Shown here: piece after piece, positions 53,405 through 61,606 of the stretch | How positions within the stretch are numbered: the first letter of the stretch is position 1 | Layout: every line of letters begins with the position of its first letter | NCBI GenBank assembly: GCA_934728355.1 | Contig: CAKVEA010000003.1 | Coordinates: forward strand, 115,554 to 179,553 | Reading direction: 5' to 3' | Length of the DNA: 64,000 bases | Source: an uncultured Eubacteriales bacterium | Lineage (GTDB): Bacteria; Bacillota; Clostridia; Oscillospirales; Acutalibacteraceae | The notes under the pieces: model-generated | Seen by the model: only the letters and a program-made list of their open reading frames with translations | The model's database searches: none | What the model was told of the DNA's origin: nothing | Position numbers and translations under genes: made by a program

Positions 53405-54400
53405 TTAATTTATTTCATAACCCATATGTTTATATGCTGCCGGTGTAGCGCATCTCCCTCTGGGAGTTCGATTTAAAAGTCCTATTTGCATTAAAAACGG
53501 CTCACAAACATCTTCTATTGTTACCGCTTCTTCACCTGTTGCCGCAGCAAGTGTTTCAAGACCTATAGGGCCCCCACCGTAAAGCTTTATTATTGTATTT
53601 AAAATACGTCTGTCGCTGCTGTCAAGTCCCAATTCGTCGACTCCAAGTCTTTTCAAAGCCTTTTTTGCAACATTTTCATTAATTACTCCTTCATTTTCAA
53701 CCAATGCAAAGTCTCTGACCCTTTTTAAAATGCGGTTTGCAATTCTTGGCGTTCCTCTTGAACGAGAAGCAATTTCGAATATACCTTTTTCGTCATATGA
53801 AGTATTTAAAATAGAAGCACTTCTAGAAACTATTTTTGAAAGTTCATTGCTGCTGTAAAGCTCAAGTCTTAAAATCACTCCAAATCTGTCTCTAAGAGGA
53901 GCACTTAGCTGACCTGCACGGGTTGTTGCGCCTATTAAAGTAAATTTAGGAAGTTGTAGATGGTAAGAACTCGCCATTTGACCTTTTCCGGTCACTATAT
54001 CTATTGCAAAATCTTCCATTGCAGGGTATAAAATTTCTTCAACTTGTCTTGAAAGTCTATGAATTTCATCAATAAATAAAACATCACCCTCAGAAAGATT
54101 TGTAAGGAGGGAAGCAAGGTCTCCGGGACGTTCTATTGCAGGCCCTGAAGTTATTTTTATATTTACGTTCAATTCATTTGCGATAATCATGGAAAGAGTT
54201 GTTTTTCCGAGTCCTGGAGGGCCATAAAGAAGAACATGATCAAGAGGCTCATTTCTCTTTTTTGCTGCTTCTATAAATATTTTCAGATTTTCTTTTACTT
54301 CCTCTTGACCAATATATTCATCTAACTTTTTTGGTCTTAAGGTTATGTCTTCTTCAGGAATAACTTCTTTTGTATTTAAAATATTATCTTTTTCGGGCAT
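53405..54400 (-). CDS. ruvB: Holliday junction branch migration helicase RuvB
   Basis: 331 aa AAA+ motor. RPKKLDEYIGQEEVKENL, Walker A GPPGLGKTTLS, Walker B LFIDEIHRLSRQVEE, sensor TLIGATTRAGQLSAPLRDRFG, and the C-terminal winged helix ending RTPRGRCATPAAYKH. Gap to ruvA 5 bases. Confidence 0.98.
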   Translation of the reverse strand: MPEKDNILNTKEVIPEEDITLRPKKLDEYIGQEEVKENLKIFIEAAKKRNEPLDHVLLYGPPGLGKTTLSMIIANELNVNIKITSGPAIERPGDLASLLTNLSEGDVLFIDEIHRLSRQVEEILYPAMEDFAIDIVTGKGQMASSYHLQLPKFTLIGATTRAGQLSAPLRDRFGVILRLELYSSNELSKIVSRSASILNTSYDEKGIFEIASRSRGTPRIANRILKRVRDFALVENEGVINENVAKKALKRLGVDELGLDSSDRRILNTIIKLYGGGPIGLETLAAATGEEAVTIEDVCEPFLMQIGLLNRTPRGRCATPAAYKHMGYEIN

Positions 54401-54405
54401 TTATT

Positions 54406-55011
54406 TTATCCTCCTTTACTCATATACTTTAAAGTAGACTGTATCATTTCTTCTATTGAAAGGTTTTCACTTAAATTCGAAAGATAGGGTAAAACCTCTT
54501 GTTTTAAGTACCCGAGAATCATTAATGCATTTAATGCTTCGTTTTTCTTTCCTATACTTGAAGAAATATCACAGGAGATAGTCTCGTTCATTGAAGATAC
54601 TTTGTTCATTGAAAATTTATCTTTAAGCTCTAAAATTATCCTTTTAGCGGTCTTCGGACCTATACCAGGTGCATTTGTTAGAGATTTGCTATCTGAATCT
54701 GAAATTATAAAAGAAAGTTTTTCCGCAGAAAATTGAGACAAAATCCCTAAGGCCGCTTTAGGACCTACTCCTGAAACAGAAGTTAAAAGCTTAAAGCTTT
54801 CGAGTTCTGAAATATTTGAAAAACCAAAGAGTTCGATAGCATCTTGCCGTACACTTAAATGAGTATATACTGTTATTTCTTTCAAAAGTTTTTCACTGAA
54901 AAAAGATTTCGTTACTAATGAACAAACACACTTGTAACCTACACCTGCACAATTAACAACTATAAAGTTGTCTTGTACTAATTCAAGTATTCCTTTTAAA
55001 CTGTATATCAA
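54406..55011 (-). CDS. ruvA: Holliday junction DNA-binding protein RuvA
   Basis: 201 aa. N-terminal OB domain (MIYSLKGILELVQDNFIVV), helix-hairpin-helix pairs with LLTSVSGVGPKAAL and LTNAPGIGPKTAKRIILELKDK, and the small C-terminal RuvB-binding domain. Start overlaps the ruvC stop (ATGA). Confidence 0.97.
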   Translation of the reverse strand: MIYSLKGILELVQDNFIVVNCAGVGYKCVCSLVTKSFFSEKLLKEITVYTHLSVRQDAIELFGFSNISELESFKLLTSVSGVGPKAALGILSQFSAEKLSFIISDSDSKSLTNAPGIGPKTAKRIILELKDKFSMNKVSSMNETISCDISSSIGKKNEALNALMILGYLKQEVLPYLSNLSENLSIEEMIQSTLKYMSKGG

Positions 55012-55529
55012 ATTGATTTCACACTCCTGCTTTTCAATATAAAATTATTTACGTAGTGTTTTCCGATTGATTGCACGTGGCATATCGCTGCAGCAAGTGC
55101 ATCTGCTGTATCATCGGGCTTTGGAATTTCTTTTAGTCTGAGCAATCTTTGAACCATAAGCATTATTTGTGGCTTTAGGGCTCTTCCATAACCTGTTAAA
55201 GCACTTTTTATTTGAAGTGGGGTGTATTCATAAACAGGCAGATTATTTTTCTTTGCTGCCAAAAGAATAACTCCTCTTGCTTGAGCAACATCTATAGCTG
55301 TTTTGTGATTGTTTTGAAAATATAATTTTTCGATAGACATTGCAGCAGGTTTATAGGTTTTTATAATTTCATTTATTTCATCGTATATTAGTTCGAGTCT
55401 TAATAAAAATTCTTGATTTGAGTCTGTTGTAACGGCACCGTAATTTTTAGCACTAAAAATACCGTTTTTGAATTCCACAAGACCGTATCCTACAATTGCG
55501 TATCCGGGATCTATTCCGAGTATCAACAT
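55008..55529 (-). CDS. ruvC: Crossover junction endodeoxyribonuclease RuvC
   Basis: 173 aa resolvase. Acidic catalytic residues in LGIDPGYAIVGYG, MSIEKLYFQNNH and DDTADALAAAICH. First gene of the ruvCAB-glmM-methyltransferase-ecfA1A2T-truA-DUF5711 run of ten genes, all with overlaps or gaps under 25 bases. Confidence 0.97.
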   Translation of the reverse strand: MLILGIDPGYAIVGYGLVEFKNGIFSAKNYGAVTTDSNQEFLLRLELIYDEINEIIKTYKPAAMSIEKLYFQNNHKTAIDVAQARGVILLAAKKNNLPVYEYTPLQIKSALTGYGRALKPQIMLMVQRLLRLKEIPKPDDTADALAAAICHVQSIGKHYVNNFILKSRSVKSI

Positions 55530-55551
55530 AAAAGTTCACCTCTTGATGTTA

Positions 55552-55579
55552 ATTATATCATTACTTTAAACGTAGTAAA
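55552..55579 (-). promoter_or_regulatory. Candidate promoter of the ruvC operon
   Basis: On the minus strand TTTACT (55579-55574), 16 bases, TATAAT (55557-55552). A further TTGACA at 55593-55588 has only TTTAAA at 17 bases. Confidence 0.5.
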
Positions 55580-55638
55580 ACCCATAGTGTCAAAATATAT
55601 TCATGGTGCGTAGTATACATAGAGGGGAGTTGATAAAA

Positions 55639-56073
55639 ATGAAGACAAATAATAAACCGGATTGCAGCTGCAAATGCGGTTGTGGAGGAGCAGGAATTAT
55701 TTTAGGAATAATTTTTGGTGTTATTACAGCAATTCTTTTTTCGTCAGGACTTACACCCCTAATTTTAAACGGAATTTGGGTTGCGTTCGGCATCGGAGCT
55801 GCTGCACTTGTTTACCTTATGGTTTTGGCAGTTATAAATTCTTGTAGCAGTAGCTGCTGCGTAGTGCTGGAAAGATGTTTGCTGAAGAACATAAAATGTT
55901 TGCTTGCAGGTACATTTGGCACAATATTAACCACTTTGGCACTAGTTGTTATCTCTCTTGAAATAACTTCTATAATAGTGACTATAATAGTTGGATTAGC
56001 AGCATTTTTTCTTATATTCTTAATTGCTTCGCTTATTTCTTTTCTTAAATGTCTTATTTGTAAATCTTTATAG
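55639..56073 (+). CDS. Small polytopic membrane protein with Cys-rich N-terminus
   Basis: 144 aa from the ATG at 55639 (GAGGGGAG site); a longer frame from 55603 lacks a ribosome site. Starts KTNNKPDCSCKCGCGGAG and then has four hydrophobic segments (about residues 16-37, 39-62, 85-107, 112-135), with a second Cys cluster SSCCVVLERC in the cytoplasmic or outer loop. Similar small 'CKCGC' membrane proteins occur in Clostridia; function unknown. Divergent from ruvC, followed by a terminator. Confidence 0.75.
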   Translation: MKTNNKPDCSCKCGCGGAGIILGIIFGVITAILFSSGLTPLILNGIWVAFGIGAAALVYLMVLAVINSCSSSCCVVLERCLLKNIKCLLAGTFGTILTTLALVVISLEITSIIVTIIVGLAAFFLIFLIASLISFLKCLICKSL

Positions 56074-56101
56074 TAAAATATATGACAAATGATTAAATAT
56101 T

Positions 56102-56150
56102 ACCGGTAGCTTAGCTTGAAAATTGATTTCGGTAGCTGCCGGATTTGTTT
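56102..56150 (+). terminator. Terminator after the Cys-rich membrane protein
   Basis: CCGGTAGC (about 56103-56110) pairs with GCTGCCGG near 56135-56142 (one G-U), followed by ATTTGTTTTT. Confidence 0.65.
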
Positions 56151-56258
56151 TTATGTGATTTCATGTTACAACTTATGTGATTTTTATTCAGTTTTAGGCG
56201 AAAAATTTATTTCTAATTATAAAATAATACAGACTTTAATCTCAATGCAATCAACTTC

Positions 56259-56288
56259 TTGACTTTTTTGTTTAGAAATTTATATAAT
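56259..56288 (+). promoter_or_regulatory. Promoter of the Spo0A-like gene
   Basis: TTGACT (56259-56264), 18 bases, TATAAT (56283-56288), about 56 bases before the ATG. Confidence 0.75.
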
Positions 56289-56344
56289 ATATTTCAGTGA
56301 TTTAACATCACTTGAGTGAAAATAATTAGTAGAGGAATGAAAAT

Positions 56345-56767
56345 ATGATAAATTTAATTGATAATATATTTGAAAACAATAGGGAAAACAGTAGTTGTGT
56401 CGCTGATATGTATGATAAAAAACTGTATTATAAACAAATATCAATTATAAAAGAGTTGTTAAGGAAAATTGGTATACCTGTAAATTTAATAGGTCATGAA
56501 TATATTGTAGAAGCTTTGATTTGTATGATTAATTCAAAGAAAATTTTATTTTTAAAAGAAGCTTATGCAATGGTATCTAAAATAAAAAATACATCTGAGT
56601 TAAATGTTGAAGCATCTATTAGAAATGCAATAAGAAAAACATTAAAGAAAAATGAATCTAAAGTAAAAGAAATCTTAAATATTTCAGACAAAGTTAAAAT
56701 TAGTAATTCTGTATTTCTAAATATAATCAAAGAGTTTGTTTTTAAGGAAATGATTAAAAACGATTAA
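56345..56767 (+). CDS. Stand-alone Spo0A C-terminal-type DNA-binding protein (no receiver domain)
   Basis: 140 aa. Residues about 30-125 match the Spo0A effector domain layout: ISIIKELLRKIGIPVNLIGHEYIVEALICMI (helices before the HTH), YAMVSKIKNTSELNVEASIRNAIRKTLKK (recognition region; cf. VERAIRHAIE of Spo0A). The N-terminal phosphoacceptor domain is absent: only about 28 residues precede it. ATG start behind AGAGGAATG. Could bind 0A-box-like sites constitutively or compete with Spo0A. It stands directly before the small-protein cluster, so control of that cluster is a reasonable guess. Domain call by pattern only. Confidence 0.65.
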   Translation: MINLIDNIFENNRENSSCVADMYDKKLYYKQISIIKELLRKIGIPVNLIGHEYIVEALICMINSKKILFLKEAYAMVSKIKNTSELNVEASIRNAIRKTLKKNESKVKEILNISDKVKISNSVFLNIIKEFVFKEMIKND

Positions 56768-56885
56768 TTTTATATTATTTCAATGATTGCTTATACCATA
56801 ATTTGTAAAGATAAATAAAAATAGCTAACAAACATAAATATTTAACATTGTTTATGTTTAAATTCATAATATTTAATAAATATAC

Positions 56886-56914
56886 TTGACTTTAAATATT
56901 TATCGACATAAAAT
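56886..56914 (+). promoter_or_regulatory. Promoter of cluster gene 1
   Basis: TTGACT (56886-56891), 17 bases, TAAAAT (56909-56914). Confidence 0.7.
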
Positions 56915-56971
56915 TTTCACTATAAGTTTCTGAACTTTATTTCCAATAAATATTCAAAGGAGTGTTTAATT

Positions 56972-57568
56972 ATGTCAATTTATCAAAAACCGGAAGATAC
57001 AAGAATAGAATTCAGTGAAGAAGAGAAAAGACAAAATGAAGTCCGGTATAATATAGTGCGTATTTCTCGAAATATTGAAAATCTTACTACAAAGCTTGCA
57101 GAAAAGTGTGTTGATTTTATGCATTCTTCAGAATACGAGCATTTAAATTCTAAAGAACAAAATAATGTGTCAAAGTATTACAGCTCTGCAATGTATATTA
57201 GTACAGTGGTTTCATTAGTAAATTTATCTTCAAAACAACCTTATGATAAGTATGGCTATAAAGAATTTATGGATATAATATTTAAAAATTTTCATATTAT
57301 TGATGGACTTGATAGAATATTTCCAACTGATTGTGATGAAAAGCCTGATATGGAACAAGAATGGTGTAATTTTTTTAAAAATTATCCGTTAGATATAAAA
57401 TCTTTGGAAAACGATGAAAGTATTAAAGCTTTTAAATCAAATCATGTTAAGTTTTTTTCTGCTCATGAATACGCGGGATGTCCTAAAGGTAAGGTATTTG
57501 CTTATATTTTAATGAAAATAATTGATGTATTAAATGACTCGTATTTTTCACTAATAAGGAATTTTTAA
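56972..57568 (+). CDS. Cluster gene 1: unknown protein with N-terminal MSIY signature
   Basis: 198 aa, no signal peptide or membrane helix, mainly helical. Starts MSIYQKPED; residues 2-4 correspond to the (A/G/S)-x-(Y/F) element of the seven following genes. Contains a Cys-containing region EWCNFFKNYPLD and ends in a hydrophobic helix VFAYILMKIIDVLNDSYFSLIRNF resembling the C-terminal helix of the others (I-x3-h-x2-hY-x-hF). ATG start with AAAGGAGTG. No family recognised. Confidence 0.7.
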   Translation: MSIYQKPEDTRIEFSEEEKRQNEVRYNIVRISRNIENLTTKLAEKCVDFMHSSEYEHLNSKEQNNVSKYYSSAMYISTVVSLVNLSSKQPYDKYGYKEFMDIIFKNFHIIDGLDRIFPTDCDEKPDMEQEWCNFFKNYPLDIKSLENDESIKAFKSNHVKFFSAHEYAGCPKGKVFAYILMKIIDVLNDSYFSLIRNF

Positions 57569-57703
57569 TTATAAAATTAAAAAGTTTAAGTTCATATATT
57601 TCTGAAAATAAATAATATAAAAAGTATTAATATTAAATTTTAATAATAAACACAAGCGAATATATAACGTTTGTGTTTATATTTATGAAATTTATAAATT
57701 TAC

Positions 57704-57732
57704 TTGATTTTAATATAAGGTTGCACTATAAT
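57704..57732 (+). promoter_or_regulatory. Promoter of cluster gene 2
   Basis: TTGATT (57704-57709), 17 bases, TATAAT (57727-57732), 60 bases before the ATG. Confidence 0.8.
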
Positions 57733-57791
57733 TAACATGCCGTTTACTATTTAAATGGTTAAAATATTTAAATAAAAAGAGGTGATATAAC

Positions 57792-58334
57792 ATGGCAATG
57801 TATAGTGCACAAAACAATCAAGATAATATACAGTTGGAAATTGCTGCTGCATATGAAAATGAACTTAAAGAATCTTTTTTAATCTATAAAAAGTTTTTAG
57901 ATTTGTTTAAAGAAAACTATGATCCCGTATATATAGACATAGCGAAAAAAATCGGTTATCTTTCGGAGACTAAGGAAACTATGAGAAAATGTGATCAACT
58001 GATTTATTTGATAAATAGTATATTAATTGAAAATCACAGTATATTTTCTAATGTGCCTGTCGATACAATTCCTTTTTATTATGAAAGTATTGAAGGTATT
58101 TTTTCAGATGTGTTTCATAATCTTTCCAAACAACAACCTCCAAGTGGAGAAATAGCCTGGCATTATAAAAGGGGGCTCAATTATATAAGTAAAAATTTTG
58201 GTGATAATATTTCGGAATTAACTGAAAAGAATATGTTAACAGAAATTTTACTTATTAAGCGATTGACTTCTATAGCAGATACGATAGATACGTTATATAA
58301 CGTTTTTAAAAGTTATGGTTTTATTCGAAAATAA
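57792..58334 (+). CDS. Cluster gene 2: unknown protein with N-terminal MAMY signature
   Basis: 180 aa helical protein starting MAMYSAQNNQDN. Core LIYKKFLDLFKENYDPVYIDIAKKIGYLSETKETMRKCDQLIYLINSIL aligns well with gene 3 (paralogues), and the end is TSIADTIDTLYNVFKSYGFI. ATG start behind AGAGGTGAT. First gene of the tightly packed part of the cluster; 25 bases to gene 3. Function unknown; lack of signal peptide with a conserved N-terminus suggests a targeting or assembly tag (inference). Confidence 0.75.
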   Translation: MAMYSAQNNQDNIQLEIAAAYENELKESFLIYKKFLDLFKENYDPVYIDIAKKIGYLSETKETMRKCDQLIYLINSILIENHSIFSNVPVDTIPFYYESIEGIFSDVFHNLSKQQPPSGEIAWHYKRGLNYISKNFGDNISELTEKNMLTEILLIKRLTSIADTIDTLYNVFKSYGFIRK

Positions 58335-58359
58335 TATTTAAATAGGAGTATGATTCGAT

Positions 58360-58866
58360 ATGGCAATGTACAATGTTCCGGATAATCAAGATAATATGGC
58401 TGAAAGTGAGTTTAAAAAAGTTCTTTTAGAATATGAAGAATCTTTAAATTTGTTTAAAAAGTACTATAAACTCGTATATAGGGATGGGTCTAGGTCAATG
58501 GGTCAAATTTCGGTTCCAATTGAAACTTTTATAAAGTGTGAACTTCTAATAGAATCAATAAATGATATTTTAAAAGGAAAACAAAAAACATTTTTTAAGG
58601 TATATTCCGAAAGATTATCCGATTACTATATTAGTGTTTCATCGATTATTCGAAATGCAATGAATATAATTCTTAACACCCCCAATGGAGTAATTCAACA
58701 AATTCCTAGACCATTGAATTCTACAAATGATACTTCCGGTTGTGAAGCTTTAGAATCACCTGAAAGGAAATTATCAATTAGCAGTTCAACTATAAAAAAA
58801 CTAAATTGCATTTCTGTAACAATAGATATAGTGTATGAAATTTTTAAAAATTATTGTTTTATTTAG
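58360..58866 (+). CDS. Cluster gene 3: paralogue of gene 2
   Basis: 168 aa starting MAMYNVPDNQDN. Core LLEYEESLNLFKKYYKLVYRDGSRSMGQISVPIETFIKCELLIESINDIL parallels gene 2, followed by a Pro/Ser/Thr-containing insert (about residues 110-140) and the C-terminal helix ISVTIDIVYEIFKNYCFI. AATAGGAGT site. Function unknown. Confidence 0.75.
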   Translation: MAMYNVPDNQDNMAESEFKKVLLEYEESLNLFKKYYKLVYRDGSRSMGQISVPIETFIKCELLIESINDILKGKQKTFFKVYSERLSDYYISVSSIIRNAMNIILNTPNGVIQQIPRPLNSTNDTSGCEALESPERKLSISSSTIKKLNCISVTIDIVYEIFKNYCFI

Positions 58867-58908
58867 AAATAGTATTTTATAAGTATAATGATTTAATATT
58901 GCAATGTT

Positions 58909-58938
58909 TTGGTGCAAATGTCCTCTCTATGATATACT
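58909..58938 (+). promoter_or_regulatory. Possible promoter of cluster gene 4
   Basis: TATACT (58933-58938) with extended TG one base before, and a poor -35 TTGGTG (58909-58914) at 18 bases. The 275-base gap holds nothing else recognised. Confidence 0.4.
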
Positions 58939-59141
58939 ACTAAGGCAATTTTTATTATTTATAATATATAAGTTTTAGTCGGATGAGGATATATATTATT
59001 GTGTCCGTATATTTAAAATTTGTTTTGAAATACTGAAAGTACTTTTTCAAAAAATAATATTTAATTCAAATCAACTTTATGATTTTTATAAATTATACGG
59101 TAACATCCGTGATATTAATGACAGGAGTATAGGTAAATAAT

Positions 59142-59894
59142 ATGGCAATGTATATTCAAAAAATTCAAGATTCAAGTTCAGGATTAGAACAACAATCAAA
59201 TAAGCAATTAAATGAAAAACCAAGTGTACAATCGAGTGAAAAATTAAATGATTGCTCAAGTAAGTCTGAAAGTAAACAATCTAGTGAAAAATCAGAAGAT
59301 TGTGTAGATAAATCAAAAAAACCAGTTGATGAATTTAAGGTACAGATTGAAGAGTTCAAAGAGTATTTACTTCCAATTCAAAAGTTTATTATTAAGAATA
59401 AAAAAAAGTACTTTTTAAATGAGACTGTTTATGAAGTAACTGCCAACCAAATACAAGAGGTTCTAGAAGGAATAGAAAATGTTTTAGAAAATTTGAATAA
59501 TGCATCTTTTGTTCCGATGGGATCTTATTCTTACACATCATTTAAAGAATGCATTAGCATAGCTATGGAACATTTTCGTTGTAGAATCAATACAGAAATA
59601 CCTCAAGTAGATACTTTTGTAAGTGAAATAAAAAATCTTAGTTCTGATAAAGCATTGTATGATGGTAAAGTGAGTGAGCATATAAATTTTATAAACGAAA
59701 TAATACATGAATATGAATTTTTGAAAAAATTTTCAAATATAGCTCAAGAAATACCTCAAATTTATAATTTATTTCAAATGTTTAAAGTTATTCCTGATAG
59801 TGATGATAATGATTTAGATTTTAGAAAAAAGAAGGATTCAATAATATGGGAATGTATTTGCAAGCAAAGTCGCATACACAAAATTCAAAAGTAA
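59142..59894 (+). CDS. Cluster gene 4: MAMY-signature protein with Ser/Lys-rich low-complexity insert
   Basis: 250 aa starting MAMYIQKIQDS. Residues about 12-65 are a low-complexity Ser/Lys/Glu/Gln stretch with short repeats (SSEKLND, SSEKSED), then the family core VDEFKVQIEEFKEYLLPIQKFI...ANQIQEVLEGIENVL and end IAQEIPQIYNLFQMFKVI. The last 16 codons run out of frame through the start of gene 5 (49-base overlap), which looks like loss of an earlier stop. GACAGGAGT site. Confidence 0.7.
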   Translation: MAMYIQKIQDSSSGLEQQSNKQLNEKPSVQSSEKLNDCSSKSESKQSSEKSEDCVDKSKKPVDEFKVQIEEFKEYLLPIQKFIIKNKKKYFLNETVYEVTANQIQEVLEGIENVLENLNNASFVPMGSYSYTSFKECISIAMEHFRCRINTEIPQVDTFVSEIKNLSSDKALYDGKVSEHINFINEIIHEYEFLKKFSNIAQEIPQIYNLFQMFKVIPDSDDNDLDFRKKKDSIIWECICKQSRIHKIQK

Positions 59895-60361
59895 GTTTTG
59901 AGTTTGAAAAATTACTCATAGATTTCAAAAAATTTTTAGATGATATTCAAGATATTGGTAGAATAAATAGAAATTTCATAAATGAGGACAGAATAATAAG
60001 AGATACTGAAGTAAATGTTTTAGTCAAAGTAGTTAGAATTTCGAGTATAGTAAACAGTATTTTAAGATCAAACGGAAATTTAGGCGGTGTTTTAAATTGC
60101 TATTTGCTTCAAGAATTTGAGAAGCTCATTAGTAAAGAAATTAATGATTGTTTAGAGGAAGATAGAATAATTTCCAGTAAAGAAAATGTTAAATACGAGA
60201 TAAAAAAATTTATGTTAATGGATACTAATTCACATGAATATAGAATGTTCATGGGAAAAACAATTAATGATTATATAGTTTGGAAGAAATTTGTGAAGAT
60301 TAGTGAAAAAATATCTAACATATATGCAATGTTTCAAACTTTAGGTAATAACCTTAAATAA
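59846..60361 (+). CDS. Cluster gene 5: MGMY-signature protein
   Basis: 171 aa starting MGMYLQAKSHTQN, overlapping gene 4 by 49 bases, with AGAAGGA as ribosome site inside gene 4. Core FEFEKLLIDFKKFLDDIQDIGRINRNF...VNVLVKVVRISSIVNSIL, end FVKISEKISNIYAMFQTLGNN. Clearly the same family as genes 2-4 though divergent. Function unknown. Confidence 0.72.
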   Translation: MGMYLQAKSHTQNSKVSFEFEKLLIDFKKFLDDIQDIGRINRNFINEDRIIRDTEVNVLVKVVRISSIVNSILRSNGNLGGVLNCYLLQEFEKLISKEINDCLEEDRIISSKENVKYEIKKFMLMDTNSHEYRMFMGKTINDYIVWKKFVKISEKISNIYAMFQTLGNNLK

Positions 60362-60392
60362 TAAATTTAAATAACAGGAGTGTTTTAATATT

Positions 60393-60917
60393 ATGGCAAT
60401 ATTTCAGCAACCAAATCAAGAAAAAGACAGTTATATCGAGATAGTAGAAACAGTAGAAGATCCAATAAAAGAAGAACTTTTATTGTCAGCACTTAAAGCT
60501 TATGATTTTATGTCAAAATTTTGTTGTGATATTTGTAAGAATTTTGAGAAAAGAGCTCAAAAAATTCTTTCAGGAGGGAAGGCTTCACTGCCTACTATTA
60601 CGCGCCTAAAAATGGATGCAAAAGCAGTGAACACATTCATAGATAGATTAGAATTATTTTATAATTGTATAAAAACAAGTGTTTCCGGCAGTACAACAGC
60701 CGAATGTAAAAAATTTATGGTTTTTAATATCAAAGTAATAAATATTATAAAGGATTTTCTTGGAGAAGATTTGGATAAAAGTCAACAAAAAAGTAATAGT
60801 AAAAAATTTAATAGAAACCATAAGAAAAAAACAATAGCAGAACTTGATATGGATTCAAAAATATGCCTTATTATTAGTTTATCGGAACAGGTTAGAATAT
60901 TTTTGGAGGAAAATTAA
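60393..60917 (+). CDS. Cluster gene 6: MAIF-signature protein
   Basis: 174 aa starting MAIFQQPNQEKDS. Helical core LLLSALKAYDFMSKFCCDICKNFEKRAQKIL...AKAVNTFIDRLELFYNCI, a basic low-complexity stretch (SQQKSNSKKFNRNHKKK, about residues 130-146) and C-terminal helix KICLIISLSEQVRIFLEEN. More Cys than its neighbours. AACAGGAGTG site; stop is 2 bases before the next ATG, so coupled. Confidence 0.7.
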   Translation: MAIFQQPNQEKDSYIEIVETVEDPIKEELLLSALKAYDFMSKFCCDICKNFEKRAQKILSGGKASLPTITRLKMDAKAVNTFIDRLELFYNCIKTSVSGSTTAECKKFMVFNIKVINIIKDFLGEDLDKSQQKSNSKKFNRNHKKKTIAELDMDSKICLIISLSEQVRIFLEEN

Positions 60918-60919
60918 GA

Positions 60920-61468
60920 ATGGGATTTTATATAAGTGTGAATGATCAAAATAACTTTAACCAAATCACTAATTTAGTTGGAGATAAATCTTTTAAAATT
61001 AATTGTACTGAAGCGGATTTGAAATTAATCGAAGATGTAGTAATTGATAGATTTTTATACGTACTTTTTAATAATTGTAAATTTGTTTTGAGTACCGGAA
61101 TAAAAATTGAAAAAATCAGAAAATTAAGAAAGGAATTATGGTCTATTTTTGATCGTACACAACTAGCTTTAGATAATGTGAGAGAAATGATTAAATCTAT
61201 AAGAACTAATCCAAATAGTTACTTTAGTGATAAATATAATTGTTATTATTATTCAATAGTAATAAGAAAAGCTTTACATATACATAATAAACTTAATATA
61301 AAAAATTCTTTTATTAGTAAAGCAGTTACAAATCTTAGATATGGAGATTATTTTGAAGTTTTAGATGATGAATATTTAGAATCATTTTTGAGTGCATTTA
61401 ATTATGATTTTTTTGAGTTCCTTATGGAAGTTTGTTTTTTTTGCCGTTTTAGGGAAAATATGAAATAA
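60920..61468 (+). CDS. Cluster gene 7: MGFY-signature protein
   Basis: 182 aa starting MGFYISVNDQNN, directly after gene 6 with TTTGGAGGAAAATTAAG inside its end. Core VIDRFLYVLFNNCKFVLSTGIKIEKIRKLRKELWSIFDRTQLALDNV; Tyr-rich middle (KYNCYYYSIVI); C-terminal helix FFEFLMEVCFFCRFRENMK with three Cys. Divergent member; assigned to the family mainly by the N-terminus, size and position. Confidence 0.68.
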   Translation: MGFYISVNDQNNFNQITNLVGDKSFKINCTEADLKLIEDVVIDRFLYVLFNNCKFVLSTGIKIEKIRKLRKELWSIFDRTQLALDNVREMIKSIRTNPNSYFSDKYNCYYYSIVIRKALHIHNKLNIKNSFISKAVTNLRYGDYFEVLDDEYLESFLSAFNYDFFEFLMEVCFFCRFRENMK

Positions 61469-61606
61469 AATATTAAAAAAGAATAATAATCTATGCAAAT
61501 AAGTATAGTATATCCCGCTTGTGAACATTAATATGCAAATACGGTTGATAATATGGAAATTCGTAAAATATTTAATTTAATGGAAGATAATAAAGGATTG
61601 ATGTAA

